From Cornus controversa (lineage: Eukaryota > Streptophyta > Magnoliopsida > Cornales > Cornaceae), in contig CM048852.1 in NCBI GenBank assembly GCA_026545225.1, forward strand, positions 14,461,146-14,525,145: a stretch of 64,000 nucleotides of DNA, given 5' to 3'. The position numbers and the translations under genes were made by a program. This document shows positions 34,261 through 47,165 of the stretch, one piece after another. Positions within the stretch are counted from its first letter, which is position 1. Every line of letters begins with the position of its first letter. A model generated the notes under the pieces. That model did not search any database. It was not told where the DNA came from and was given only the letters and a program-made list of their open reading frames with translations.

Positions 34261-37200
34261 AGATTTAAAATGTATAATAGTAAGAGTATATTTATAAAAT
34301 TTTCTTATTTAAAGGTCTCCAATGTAATTTATGTAAAATTATCTATTAAAAAAAACTTAAAATAATATTCTCAGAATATATTGTATTTATATAGTTTAGA
34401 AATATTTTGTTATTTTTATTTAATATTGGTAACATTTTAAAAAAATTTTAATTTTTAATATATAGTTTGTGTTATATATTTATTATAAATAATTATCTTG
34501 TTAGACAAATAATGAATATCAAATTAATTTATTTTTTCATGTTATTTATTATTTATTAATTATTATACATGGTAACTCATAATAACAATTAAATAAACAC
34601 ATAAAATATATTAATTGTTATAAATAATGCTAAATATATTAATTGTTATAAATAATGCTACTTATTATTATAGAATGTGATTAAAATTATTTATAATTTT
34701 ATTAAACTTTTCTTATTTATTTAATATATTGATTAAAACATTTTATAAATTCATTTTATGTTGATATATTTTATTGTTCACCTAAGTTACGAATATTTTA
34801 TGTTATTATATTTTATATTTTATTTTATGTTATTATATTATATTAATAGTATATAGTTTGTGTTATATATCTATTATAAATAATTTTCTAGTCAAATCTT
34901 GAATATCAAGTTAATTTATTTTTTTATGTTATTTATTATTTAATTATAGATATATTTTTATTCCATCTCGAATTAATTGTCCCAAAAAATCCACTTAAAT
35001 ATTTTAATTAGAAATATATAATATTATTTATTATTATCAATAATACTTAGAGATTCATAAAAAGTATTAACTATATTATTTTAAAATATAAAATATATTT
35101 TTTAACATTAATAAATTTATGCTTTATTTATCATATATTATATTATATATATCTTTTAATAATATTTAATTAAATGTTAACATATTATATATTATTAGTG
35201 CTTTTATATAATTTAATGTATATTATCTTATTTATATATTATTCATAAAAAAATATTATAGATATTAAATAATAATAAATAGTTAGTTAGATATTATTTA
35301 ATAAGGACCATCTTCTATTTGATAATATATAATATATTATTATTTATTATACTTGCTATACTAGAGTATTATTTAATATTTATTAGAGTATGTAATTTAT
35401 TTATCACACTATACTATAAAAATCAACTAATAATTTATTTATAATTCTTGTATTTATAAATTTCATTAATATGTCAAATATAATCAATTAATATTTATTT
35501 TTTAAATAATTTATTAGTATACATTATACATATTTATTGATTTTATAACCAACTATCATCATGACCATTATACTTATCATTTCCTAATTTAGATGGGTTC
35601 AAAAATAAATGTTATATTATAAAATCATATAAAAGGTATTATAAGTGAAGACGTGAAAAATAATATTATATAATTAATTCTTATATAGTGTTGCTATATA
35701 ATATATTTAGTATATCTTTGAGAAAAAGTTCAATTAAAATTCATATTTTTATTATTTAAACAATAAAATAAAATATTTTATTTATACAGTTGAGTAATAT
35801 AAAGAAATTTATAGTTTTCTATTTATTGTTGATATAATTTATTATTTAATAAATAATTTCAAGTATTAATTATGAAATTTATTTCTTATATTTAATTAAA
35901 ACATCATGTATTGTTATTATTTTTAAATAATGTATTAAATATATTGTATTTATATAGTTTCGTAATATGTTAAGTTTTATAAATTATTGTAAGATAATAT
36001 ATAATATTAAGCATTCCATAATATTATATATATAATATATAATATTTTAATATTGTATTTATATAGTTTCGTAATATATAAATTATTGGAAGATAATATA
36101 TAATATTAAGCATTCCATAATGTATAGTTTAATAATATATAATATTAAGCATTCCATAATGTATAGTTTAAATATAACATATTGTTTTATTTTATATAAT
36201 ATATTACGTTATAAGTTTTTTAATAATTATGAAATAGTGTTTCTCATTTAATTAATAATTTTTGTATAATATAATTTTTATATAGTTTAAATTGTGAAAT
36301 ATCAAAAACAATTATTTATTTTTATAACAATTAATTATAAAATACTCCACATTTGAAGAACTAATCTTTTTTGTTATAAATATTTTAATTTATGAATATA
36401 TAATATTGTTTATTAGTATTAAGAATCTGAGTTACATAATACTTAGATTTTTGTATATTATCTTATGTTATTTTTTTCATATAGTGTTAATCGTTTGTTA
36501 TTTAGTACAAAATATTATTTCTCATATGATAATAATTTATAGGATAATATATTATTTTCAAATAGTTTATTAATTTATAAAATTTATTTTTGAGACTGTT
36601 TTATTTATAAAACTTTATTATATTAAATATGCATTACTTTATTAACATTGTTAATAAATATGTGTTTATTTATCATATATTATGTTATATATATCTTTCA
36701 ATAATATTTAATTAAATATTAAAATAATAAATATTGTTAGTAATTTTATATAATCAACTAATAATTTATTTATAATTCTTGTATTTATAAATTTAATTAA
36801 TATCTAAATTATAATCAATTTATTATTTTATTTATTATTTTACATTATACATATTAATTAATTTTATCATCATAATTATTATACTTATCATTTTCCATTT
36901 TAAATGGGTTCAAAAATAAATGTTATATTATAAAATCATATAAAAGGTGTTAAAGACGTGGAAAAAATATTATATAATTAAGATTTCTTAGTTATCCTTG
37001 CTATATAATATATTAATTATATATTTGATAAAAAGTTCAATTAAAATTCGTGTTTTTATTATATAATCAATAATCTATTATATAAAATATCTGATTTATA
37101 CAGTTGAGTAATATATGAAATTTATATTTATTTATTTATTGTTGATTATTTAATAAATAATTTATTTATAGTTGATTATTTAATAAATAATTGCATTAAT

Positions 37201-37587
37201 GAAATTTTATTTTGTATATTTCAATAATACTTAATTAAAACATTATGTATTGTTATTATTTTCATATAATATATTAAATATATTGTGTTTATATAGTTTT
37301 GTTATATGTGGACTTTTCTAAATTATAGTAAGATAATATATAATATTAAGTATTCCATAATGTATAGTTTAAATAAAAAATATTACATATTGTTTTATTT
37401 TATATAACATATTACGTTATTACTTTTATAATCTTTTTATTAAATATGAAATAGTATTTCTCGTATAATTAATAATTATCATATAATTTAATTTTTATAT
37501 AGTTTAAAATGTGAAATATCAAAAATAGTTATTTATTTTTATTACAATTGATTATATAGAGTGTTATGTATTATTCTTAAAATTATA

Positions 37588-37665
37588 ATTCCTTCGTACC
37601 AAAGTAATGTCTCTTTTGAAGAACTGGGAGTTATGCAAAAGGGACAATTAAACCTAGAGGGGGAG
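37588..37665. mobile_element. Stowaway-like MITE, copy 1
   Basis: This 78-bp island of normal base composition in the AT block is flanked by TA on both sides. It begins ATTCCTTCGTACCAAAG and ends in GGGGGAG; the first and last thirds pair around CTCTTTTG/CAAAAGGG. This resembles the CTCCCTCCGTCCC ends of Stowaway (Tc1/mariner-type) MITEs. Confidence 0.6.
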
Positions 37666-40313
37666 TAATAATTTGCTTAGATATGTATCATCTTTTTTGT
37701 CAAAATCCTATATAAGTTGTATTAAATATATATTATAAATAACATTAACATATAATATTACATGTATTACTATTGTTTTAAATATTTTAATTCATGAATA
37801 TATAATATTATTTATTATTATTACGAGTACGATGTGCTTTTCTTTTACAAGATATTAATTACATTCTCAATAATACTTAAGTAGATTTTTGTATATTATC
37901 TTATGTTATTTTTTTCACATAATATATGGTAAGATAGTGTCGTTGGTTTGTTATTTAGTATAAACTATTGTTTCTCATATGATAATAATTTATAAGATAA
38001 TATATTATTTTATGATTAATAAATTTGTGTTTTTATTTATCATATATTATGTTATATATATCTTTGAATAATATTTAATTAAATGTTAACATATTATGTA
38101 TTATTAGCACTTTTATATAGTTTAATGTAGTATAAATTTTAACATTTTACTTACTATAAATTAAATTTTTTCATAAATTAATAATTTTTTATATAATTAT
38201 TTTGCTAAAAAATTTAATTCATAAGTGATATATAATAAATTATTATCTTATTTAATATAATATGCTATATTATTAATAAAAAAATATTATAGATATTAAA
38301 TAATAATAAATAGTTAGTTAGATATTATTTAATAATGAAAATTTTCTATCTTCTATTTGATGATATGTAATATATTATTTTTTATTATACACTATACTAG
38401 AATATTATTTAATATTTATTAGGGTATGTAATTTATTTATCATATAATATTTAGTTAGCATCTAAAATATCATATTTATTTTACAAACTATACTATAAAA
38501 TAAACTAATAATTTTTTTATAATTTTTGTATTTATAAATATCATTAATATGTCAAATATTATCAATTAAATTTTTTTTTTATATAATTTATTATTTTATT
38601 TTCTAGTTTACGTTATACATATTTATTGATTTTATAACCGAGTATCATCATAACAATTATACTTATCATTTTCTAATTTAGATCGGTTCAAAAATAATTG
38701 TTATATTATAAAATCATATAAAAGGTTTTATAAGTAAAGACATGAAAATTAATATTATATAATTAAGATTTATTATTTAGCGTTTCTATATTATACATTT
38801 AGTATATCTTTGTTAAAAAGTTCAATAAAAATTAGGGTTTTTATTATTTAAACAATAATCTATTATATAAAATATTTTATTTATACAGTTGAATAATATA
38901 AAGAAATTTATATTTTTTTCTTTATTGTTGATATAATTTATTATTAAATAAATTATGTCATGTATTATTTATGAAATTTATTTCTTATATTTCAATAATA
39001 TTTAATTAAAACATCACGTATTTTTAATATTTTTATATAATGTATTAAATATATTGTATTTATATAGTTTCCTAATATGTTAAGTTTTATAAATTATTGT
39101 GTGATAATATATAATATTAAGCATTCCATAATGTATAGTTTAAATATAACATATTGTTTTATTTTATATAATATATTACGTTACAATGTTTATAATTATT
39201 TTGCTAAAAAATTTAATTCATAAGTGATATATTATAAATTATTATCTTATTTAACATAATATGTTAAATTATTAATAGAAAAATATTATAGATATTAAAT
39301 AATAAAAAATAGTTAGTTAGATATTATTTAATAATGAAAATTTTCTATCTTCTATTTGATAATATGTAATATATTATTATTTATTATACTTACTATACTA
39401 GAATATTATTTAATATTTATTAGGGTATGTAATTTATTTATCATAGAATATTTAGTTAGCGTCTAAAATATCATATTTATTTTACACACTATACTATAAA
39501 ATCAACTAATAATTTATTTATAATTCTTGTATTCATAAATTTCATTAATATGTGAATTATAATCAATTTATTATTTTATTTATTAATTTACATTATACAT
39601 ATTAATTAATTTTATCTTCATAACTATTATACTTATCATTTTCCAATTTAAATGGGTTCAAAAATAAATTTTATATTAAAAAATCACATAAAAGGTATTA
39701 TAAGTAAAGACTTGGAAAAAATATTATATAATTAAGATTTCTTAGTTATCCTTGCTATATAATATATGAATTATGTATTTGATAAAAAGTTCAATTAAAA
39801 TTCATGTTTTTATTATATAATCAATAATCTATTACATAAAATATTTGATTTATACAGTTGAGTAATATATGAAATTTATATTTATTGTTGATTATTTAAT
39901 AAATAATTACATGCATTATTTATGAAATTTTATTTTGCATATTTCAATAATATTTAATTAAAACATCATGTATTGTTATTATTTTCATATAATATATTAA
40001 ATATATTGTGTTTATATAGTTTTGTTATATGTGGACTTTTCTAAATTATAGTAAGATAATATATAATATTAAGTATTCCATAATGTATAGTTTAAATAAA
40101 AAATATTACATATTGTTTTATTTTATATAACATATTACGTTATTACTTTTATAATTTTTTTTATTAAATATGAAATAGTGTTTCTCGTATAATTAATAAT
40201 TACCATATAATATAATTTTTATATATTTTAAAATTTGAAAAGTCAAAAATAATTATTTATTTTTATTACAATTGATTATATAGAGTGTGTTATGTATTAT
40301 TCTTAAAATTATA

Positions 40314-40392
40314 CTTCCTTCGTCCGAAAGTATTGTCCCTTTTGGAGAACTGAGGGTTTTGCAAAAGGGGCGATAAAATCAGGAGAGGGGAG
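40314..40392. mobile_element. Stowaway-like MITE, copy 2
   Basis: 79 bp flanked by TA, beginning CTTCCTTCGTCCGAAAG and ending GGAGAGGGGAG. Inverted ends meet at CCCTTTTG/CAAAAGGGG. It lies at the same place in the B-type repeat as copy 1, so it was inserted before that repeat was duplicated. Confidence 0.65.
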
Positions 40393-40525
40393 TAATAATT
40401 TGCTTAGAAATGTATCATCTTTTTTGTCAAAATCCTATATAAGTTGTATTAAATATATATTATACAAAACATTAACATATAATATAACATGAATTACTAT
40501 TGTTTTAAATATTTTAATTTATGAA

Positions 40526-40697
40526 TGTTACTTGAGAATTGTCCCAGAGGGGGGGGGGGTAAATAGGGACTTTAAGCAAATCATGAAACTTTTTCGATTT
40601 AGTATATTTTGACAAAAATTAGTTTGAATTGATTTTTGTCAAATGCTTGATGAACTTATGTATTCAACAAATGGATTGAGAATGCTCAATCTATCAT
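40526..40697 (-). mobile_element. SIRE-type copia LTR fragment, left part
   Basis: Starts TGTTACTTGAGAATTG and matches the start of the LTR at 52776 (CAGAGGGGGGGGGGT, then AATAGGGAC, ACTTTTTCGATT, TTATGTATTCAACAA, GGATTGAGAATG). It is interrupted at 40697 by a gypsy solo LTR and resumes at 46158. Together they are only the outer part of an LTR, so the copy is truncated. Confidence 0.82.
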
Positions 40698-40890
40698 TAT
40701 CACGCCCCTGAACCCGGAGCATCGGGACTCCCCTAGACCGACCCGAATCCCAAATGTGAACCCGTGAGATCACCCTCACGATATAACCATCACCTGATCA
40801 TAAAACCTCAATTTCCTATTATTTTCACAAAAATTGGGCATAACCCATTCTAATAAATCAGATCCTGATATGTCATTCCTGCTTTAAATT

Positions 40891-40972
40891 CAAATGGACA
40901 CTTATGGGCACGTGTCCCCCCAGCATTCACATCTAAAAATCAAAATGGACACTTCTGGGCACGTGTCCCCCC
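40891..40972. repeat. Duplicated GC-rich block with CACGTG core
   Basis: Two adjacent copies (40891-40921 and 40941-40972) of a block reading on the minus strand GGGGGGACACGTGCCC, then AGTGTCCATTTTGA with small changes. The same block occurs once on the plus strand at 55691-55722 in another LTR. Confidence 0.9.
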
Positions 40973-41384
40973 AGCATTCCTACAACATGCATATTACAAT
41001 AAAAAAATGTCTTAGTCCCTAAATGTCCGTCTCATATTCATACATCACTTGAATAAAATACAACTGAAGGAATTGAATCAACATAATCACTTCATACATT
41101 TAATCCAAATGTACAACATTCATCTAATATCCTGGACATAAATTAAATTCTAAGGAGTCTAATCACTACCTTTACAACTGGTACTATGAGTCCCCTAACT
41201 GACTCCGTAATCAGCAATACCTGCAAAACCTGGGAGGGGGTGAGCTCAAAGGCCCAACAAGGTATGTAGAACCATACTATCACTGCTGCAGCAGGTCGAT
41301 CCTCACACATTCTCAAAAATATACGTGCACTTAAATATATCACAATATTTAATATCATGCTTCTCCTAGCATGCATGAACCAAC

Positions 41385-42650
41385 AATGTACATGGCAATT
41401 CTAACACATATAAACACGTAAAATTTACCACACATGATTTTCAAAATCATTTCCATCATGCTCGAAAATAGTAAAAATCCAACATCAGTATGTATGAAGA
41501 ACATAAGTATCCACGCATTTACATGACCAATATAAATCAATCACTACGTCATCTACTCTATAAGTAGCAAATCTCAAATGCAATATGAATGCTTTTAAAC
41601 CGTACAACATGCTTAACAATCAATCATGTAAGCATAAAGATATTTACACCTTCTTCGATTCTAACTCGATACATAAGCATGATCAGTCCACTCCGACGAT
41701 CATGTGGTGTTGGGCTACTCTAACGACACCAAAGTGTTGGTCAACTCCGATGACACTCGTATGATAGGACAACTCCAATGGTCACACAAATCAAGGTATT
41801 CGTACTTAATGTACATGGCAATTCTAACACATATAAACACGTAAAATTTACCACACATGATTTTCAAAATCATTTCCATCATGCTCGAAAATAGTAAAAA
41901 TCCAACATCAATATGTATGAAGAACATAAGTATCCACGCATTTACATGACCAATATAAATCAATCACTACGTCATCTACTCTATAAGTAGCAAATTTCAA
42001 ATGCAATATGAATGCTTTTAAACCGTACAACATGCTTAACAATCAATCATGTAAGCATAAAGATATTTACACCTTCGATTCTAACTCGATACATAGGCAT
42101 GATCAGTCTACTCCGACGATCATGTGGTGTTGGGCCACTCTAACGACACCAAAGCGTTGGTCAACTCCGATGACACTCGTATGATAGGACAACTCCAATG
42201 GTCACACAAATCAAGGTATTCATACTTAATGTACATGGCAATTCTAACACATATAAACACGTAAAATTTACCACACATGATTTTCAAAATCATTTCCATC
42301 ATGCTCGAAAATAGTAAAAATCCAACATCAATATGTATGAAGAACATAAGTATCCACGCATTTACATGACCAATATAAATCAATCACTACGTCATCTATT
42401 CTATAAGTAGCAAATCTCAAATGCAATATGAATGTTTTTAAACCGTACAACATGCTTAACAATCAATCATGTAAGCATAAAGATATTTACACCTTCTTCG
42501 ATTCTAACTCGATACATAGGCATGATCAGTCTACTCCGACGATCATGTGGTGTTGGGCCACTCTAACGACACCAAAGTGTTGGTCAACTCCGATGACACT
42601 CGTATGATAGGACAACTCCAATGGTCACACAAATCAAGGTATTCGTAGTT
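41385..42650. repeat. Three tandem units of about 421 bp inside the solo LTR
   Basis: Units start at AATGTACATGGCAATTC at 41385, 41808 and 42228. Apart from a few substitutions and a 3-bp difference (CTTCTTCGATT or CTTCGATT) they are identical, so this expansion is much younger than the LTR family. The minus-strand open frames that recur in each unit are a by-product of the repetition. Confidence 0.95.
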
Positions 42651-44129
42651 AATGTTCTAACTAAATTGTGTAGTAATTCATGAGATACTACAACATGAAC
42701 ACATATACGATGACATAACATGCTAGCAAGTGAGTAAAATAATAACATTAATCTACATTCCCAGTTATAGTCATATGATCAAGCAATAACGAATCAAGGG
42801 AATTTCAACTCCGGTATTCAAGAAATTAATCATATTTTATTCCATTATTTTCAATAAAATATAAGTTACTATTTAAGCATATAATTTCGGGCGTTGTCCG
42901 TAGTTCCATGCATTTATCGAAATAAATCACATAGATTCCGTGCACTTATAGAAGTAAGTCACGTAGATTCTGTGCACTTACACAAGGTAAGTCATGTAAA
43001 TTTCGTGCACTTGTTAAAACAAGTCACGTAGCACTGTCGGTTTTACGGCCTACTAATTCGATGGAATCCGACACCACTTGGCCAAGTTTAGGATAGTTAC
43101 CCTTTATTTTCCAGCACAAACCCGTCAACGAAATCAATTTCCAAGCAACAAACATTCCAACAATCCCATATACCCATATATGTCCATTCCTGCATATGAG
43201 TCATATATGCTTACAATCCTCCAATCTAGCATATATTATTCATGCTTTTCATTCAACACATGCATGTATTACAGGTAACTAGCATGCATCCCACTCACAT
43301 CTCCGACACATACCCACATACATGCCAAATCCTGCATATAAGTCACATATATACATAAGTTAGAATAAATGTAATCATACTCCCATTCAATGCACACACT
43401 AGTTACAGATACTTAGCGTGTATTCATTTCTACATAGATCCATATATAATCATGTGTATGTCATTTCCCACTCTTATATGCAATGTAGATGCATATACAT
43501 TTAGCATATTATTTCCATGCTCTAATCTATGCTCATTAATACTAAAAAGAAGTATATGACATATCTCATGTCACAACATACTACATATAGTCCATATATA
43601 TATTACACATGCATATTATACCACCTATGCATACAACTTCAAAATTAGCACACTTTACTCATGTCTCACCCAATACATACATTTAGAACATAGAAACAAC
43701 ATGCATTCAACAACTACATTCTCACATATAAACACATATATGTCACATCCTGTATATAATCACATATGCATGTATATTAGCATAAATATAATCATGCTAC
43801 GAGCAACCAGCATGCATTCTTACAACCATATATAATCACACAATTATATATTTATCCTGTCACCCATATATGTAATAAAAATATATAAAACACTTGACAT
43901 ATTTCATGTTTTTCAAATGCCCTTCAATGCTATAATCAATTTAACATGCATTTCTACCCCTGCACCAGATATACATTTAATCCACGCATAACAGTCACAT
44001 ATGCATACAAGATATCACTTAGCCAAACAAATATAACTTAGCATACTTACATGTGCTCAATTTATACATGTGCATATAATAATGCAAATCAGCATCTAAA
44101 TTTAACAATGCTCTCATCCTCCGAGTCCG

Positions 44130-44130
<1 letters not shown>

Positions 44131-44191
<61 letters not shown>

Positions 44192-44253
44192 TATATATAC
44201 CCTCACATCCCACGTATATACAATATCCACTTGTACATACATATATATAAGCA

Positions 44254-44288
<35 letters not shown>
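44131..44288. repeat. Microsatellites (AC)n(TA)n(AC)n and (AT)n
   Basis: AC runs flank a TA run at 44131-44192, and a further AT run lies at 44254-44287, all inside the solo LTR. Similar TA runs are at 45781-45806 and 45961-46010. Confidence 0.95.
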
Positions 44289-44293
<5 letters not shown>

Positions 44294-46157
44294 CCACATA
44301 TGATCAAATTAAGAACATATGTAAATTACCCAACGTGATTAAAATATACGTAAGAGATAGAAGCAAGAATCAACTTGCTTTAGGTCCCGCTTTTGATGAG
44401 TCTATGCCCGTAAAACGACCTATACCAAGCCCGATCCAGTCCAGTGTCCAAGTCACACACGAACTCGCTTTCTTTCCTTTTTATTTTCATGCTTGGCCCA
44501 ATTTAAACCAATTAGCCCAATAATCCAATTAAATGTCTAGGCCCAAATTAAAGGACCAACTGCACTACCCAAAATACATCAACTACCCCAAACTGTGACT
44601 CCATCAACACAAAGCCACCATTTTCAGCCGAACCAAACACAACCCAGCAACCTATCACTGCCGAGCCCAACACTAGCCAAACGCCACCACTCAACCGCAC
44701 CTCAGCACAGCCATCTTTTCCAAATCGTGAGCTCCATCCATGAACCCACCATAACAGCCCCCCTTCGACACCACCATAAGTAGTCGAACAGACCCATTTC
44801 CCTTGTCAAAACCACCCATCAACAAGCTAGACCCAACCATCAACGTCCACCAACCAAACTGGCTGAAACCCATCCACCATAGCCACACTCGAGGCCATCC
44901 CAACCAGTCATTTTCGGTCACCACACAGCCAAGTCGAACCACCACCACCTTGGGTCACCACTAGCCATCAACTACCGTGAATAGCCCCAACCTCGTCGTG
45001 AACCCACAAACGTGAATCACCAGTTTCGGCCACCATGAACAGACCCACCATGAAACGAGACCACCAAAAAGTCCCAAAAATTGGACCCAAATTAACTCAC
45101 CTCAATGGACCCAGTGATCCAAACAAATCAGCCCCACCGTGACCACTAAAATAGGCCACTCCCGGCCACTACAGCACCTAGCCGACAGCCACCAAGCTCC
45201 CTCAATCGAGCCACCAAGCAGGCCACTCAACCACCGAACCCACTTGTAACCTCAACCGGTCACCCACCACGGAAGACCCAACTGAACTGTCACAGCAGAA
45301 CCCAGACGTGAGCTACCCTCCTTGGCACGGTCTTGCCGAAGCACCGAGAAGACCCACCCTAACCTTTGTCAGCCATCAACCGAAGCTCTAAACTGTCTAA
45401 AAATTGAACCCATTGAGTTCCGACCAAGGCTCACCGTAGAGCGCACCCACCGAGCCCAGCGACTCAACCCATAGTCACCACCACCGTCATCGCGAGCCAC
45501 ACCTAGTCACCTCACCTTCATGAACCCGAAGGCCCACCACCGGCGCTGGAACCATCTCCTTTCTCGGCTTCACTCTCTCTCTCTATTTCTCTTTCTCTCT
45601 CTAAAAGCACGGGTCTCTCTCTCTCTTCTCTCCTTTTCTTTTCTTCTTCTTTTCTTTTTCCTTTTCTTCTTTTCCAGCCGACCTACCTATGTGATCAGCC
45701 TCCCTTATTTTTGAATCATTTTCCTTCTTTCAATATGCACCACCCAATCCTCACCAACAAATTGTGGTCCACACATTATTCATATATATATATATATATA
45801 TATATACTACACAATACATGTATCCCATATATTTTAACTCACATGAATCCAATATACATACATAATACACATATGTATGTACATACTCACACTTTTCCAC
45901 ATATATATCATTAATTATATATGTGCACCTCATTTAATGTATAATCACATACAGGCCCACTATATATATATATATATATATTAGTGTATATATATATATA
46001 TATATTATAATGTCCACGTCTCTCATCTATATATATATGATTCCATTTATATATATATAGATTCACACCCTTCCGAAATTAATTAATTCGGAAAAAGGAA
46101 AACCTGTCAAAAAAAAAAAGTCATCCGGAACCGGTTAAAATAATTCCGGTCCTTACA

Positions 46158-46495
46158 ATTATGCACTTAAATGATCTAGTGGAAACAACAAGCGTAAATG
46201 TTCATGTAAGTGCAATATATCATGCTTGTAGTATATGAAGATGTTGATTGTGCATTTGTCAAATACATGGTATGCAAATTAATTAGTAAATAGATATTCA
46301 AATAATTACTCAATCAATTAATAATTTAATCAATTTCACAACTCAGCCAAAATACTCCAAGCATTCATCCCGTCCTCCTCATATGAATTAAAACATATAA
46401 TCTTATAGCATTCAAATATAAAGCATATGAAATTTAAATAAATGAAATGCTATCAAATAAAGGAGTTTAAAGATAGAGAAATGCAACACCAATAG
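46158..46495 (-). mobile_element. SIRE-type copia LTR fragment, right part
   Basis: Continues the fragment cut at 40697 (GCACTTAAATGATCTAG, TATCATGCTTGTAGT, ATACTCCAAGCATTCATCCC). It matches 52945-53200 and 56572-56700 of the larger LTR. It ends at about 46495, where the AT-rich repeat resumes. Confidence 0.8.
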
Positions 46496-47165
46496 AGAGA
46501 TTCATAAAAAATATTAACCATATTATTTTAAAGTATAAAAAATAAATTTTAACATTAATAAATTTATGTTTATTTATCATATATTATGTTATATATATCT
46601 TTCAATAATATTTAATTAAATGTTAAAATAATAATAATTGTTAGTAATTTTATATAATCAACTAATAATTTATTTATAATTCTTGTATTTATAAATTTCA
46701 TTAATATGTGAATTATAATCAATTTATTATTTTATTTATTAATTTACATTATACATATTAATTAATTTTATCATCATAACTATTATACTTATCAATTTCC
46801 AATTTAAATATTATAAAATCATATAAAAGGTATTATAAGTAAAGACATGGAAAAAATATTATATAATTAAGATTTCTTAGTTATCCTTGCTATATAATAT
46901 ATTAATTATATATTTGATAAAAAGTTCAATTAAAATTCGTGTTCTTATTATATAATCAATAATCTATTATATAAAATATTTGATTTATACAGTTGAGTAA
47001 TATATGAAATTTATAATTTTTTATTTATTGTTGATTATTTAATAAATACCTACATGCATTATTTATGAAATTTTATTTTGTAAATTTCAATAATATTTAA
47101 TTAAAACACCACGTATTGTTATTATTTTCATATAATATATTAAATATATTGTGTTTATATAGTTT
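46496..47165. repeat. AT-rich repeat, B-type copy continued
   Basis: Same family as 34261-40525, with the marker at 46824 and the B version after it. It ends abruptly near 47165 without the Stowaway-like element. Confidence 0.8.

Larger units (their letters stand above)
34261..40525. repeat. Extremely AT-rich block with two-type higher-order repeat
   Basis: The sequence is almost only A and T. A marker around AAAAGGTATTATAAGT-AAGAC recurs at about 35632, 36940, 38722 and 39690, and again at 46824 beyond an insertion. After the marker, copies at 35632 and 38722 share one version (TTATTTAAACAATAA), while 36940, 39690 and 46824 share another (TTATATAATCAATAATCTATTA). The copies therefore alternate A-B-A-B with a dimer of about 2.7-3.1 kb. 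Only B copies carry a Stowaway-like insertion. No coding potential was seen. The origin, whether a decayed large element or a satellite, is unknown. Confidence 0.8.
40698..46157 (-). mobile_element. Ty3/gypsy solo LTR, 5.46 kb, nested in a copia LTR fragment
   Basis: The left end is TATCACGCCCCTGAA and the right end CCGGTCCTTACA; read on the minus strand it starts TGTAAGGACCGG and ends near GGGGCGTGATA. Flanks ATCAT (40693-40697) and ATTAT (46158-46162) form a 5-bp target duplication with one change. The uninterrupted related sequence at about 52942-52958 reads CTATCATGCACTTAAATG, which confirms the empty site. No gag or pol lies inside and no second LTR, so it is a solo LTR, unusually long because of internal tandem repeats. 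It belongs with the LTR at 9230-11577. Age moderate to old; ends still clear. Confidence 0.85.

Noticed and set aside
34261-40525. AT-rich block as a mitochondrial or plastid insertion
   Set aside because: No organelle gene, tRNA or rRNA was seen, and the block shows kilobase tandem organisation instead.
41355-42383. Three similar minus-strand open frames beginning MIYIGHVNAWILMFF
   Set aside because: They lie in the 421-bp tandem units inside a solo LTR; their similarity follows from the DNA repetition and no known family matches.
44019-44338. Overlapping open frames of about 90 residues rich in Y, I and T
   Set aside because: Translations of AC and TA microsatellites.
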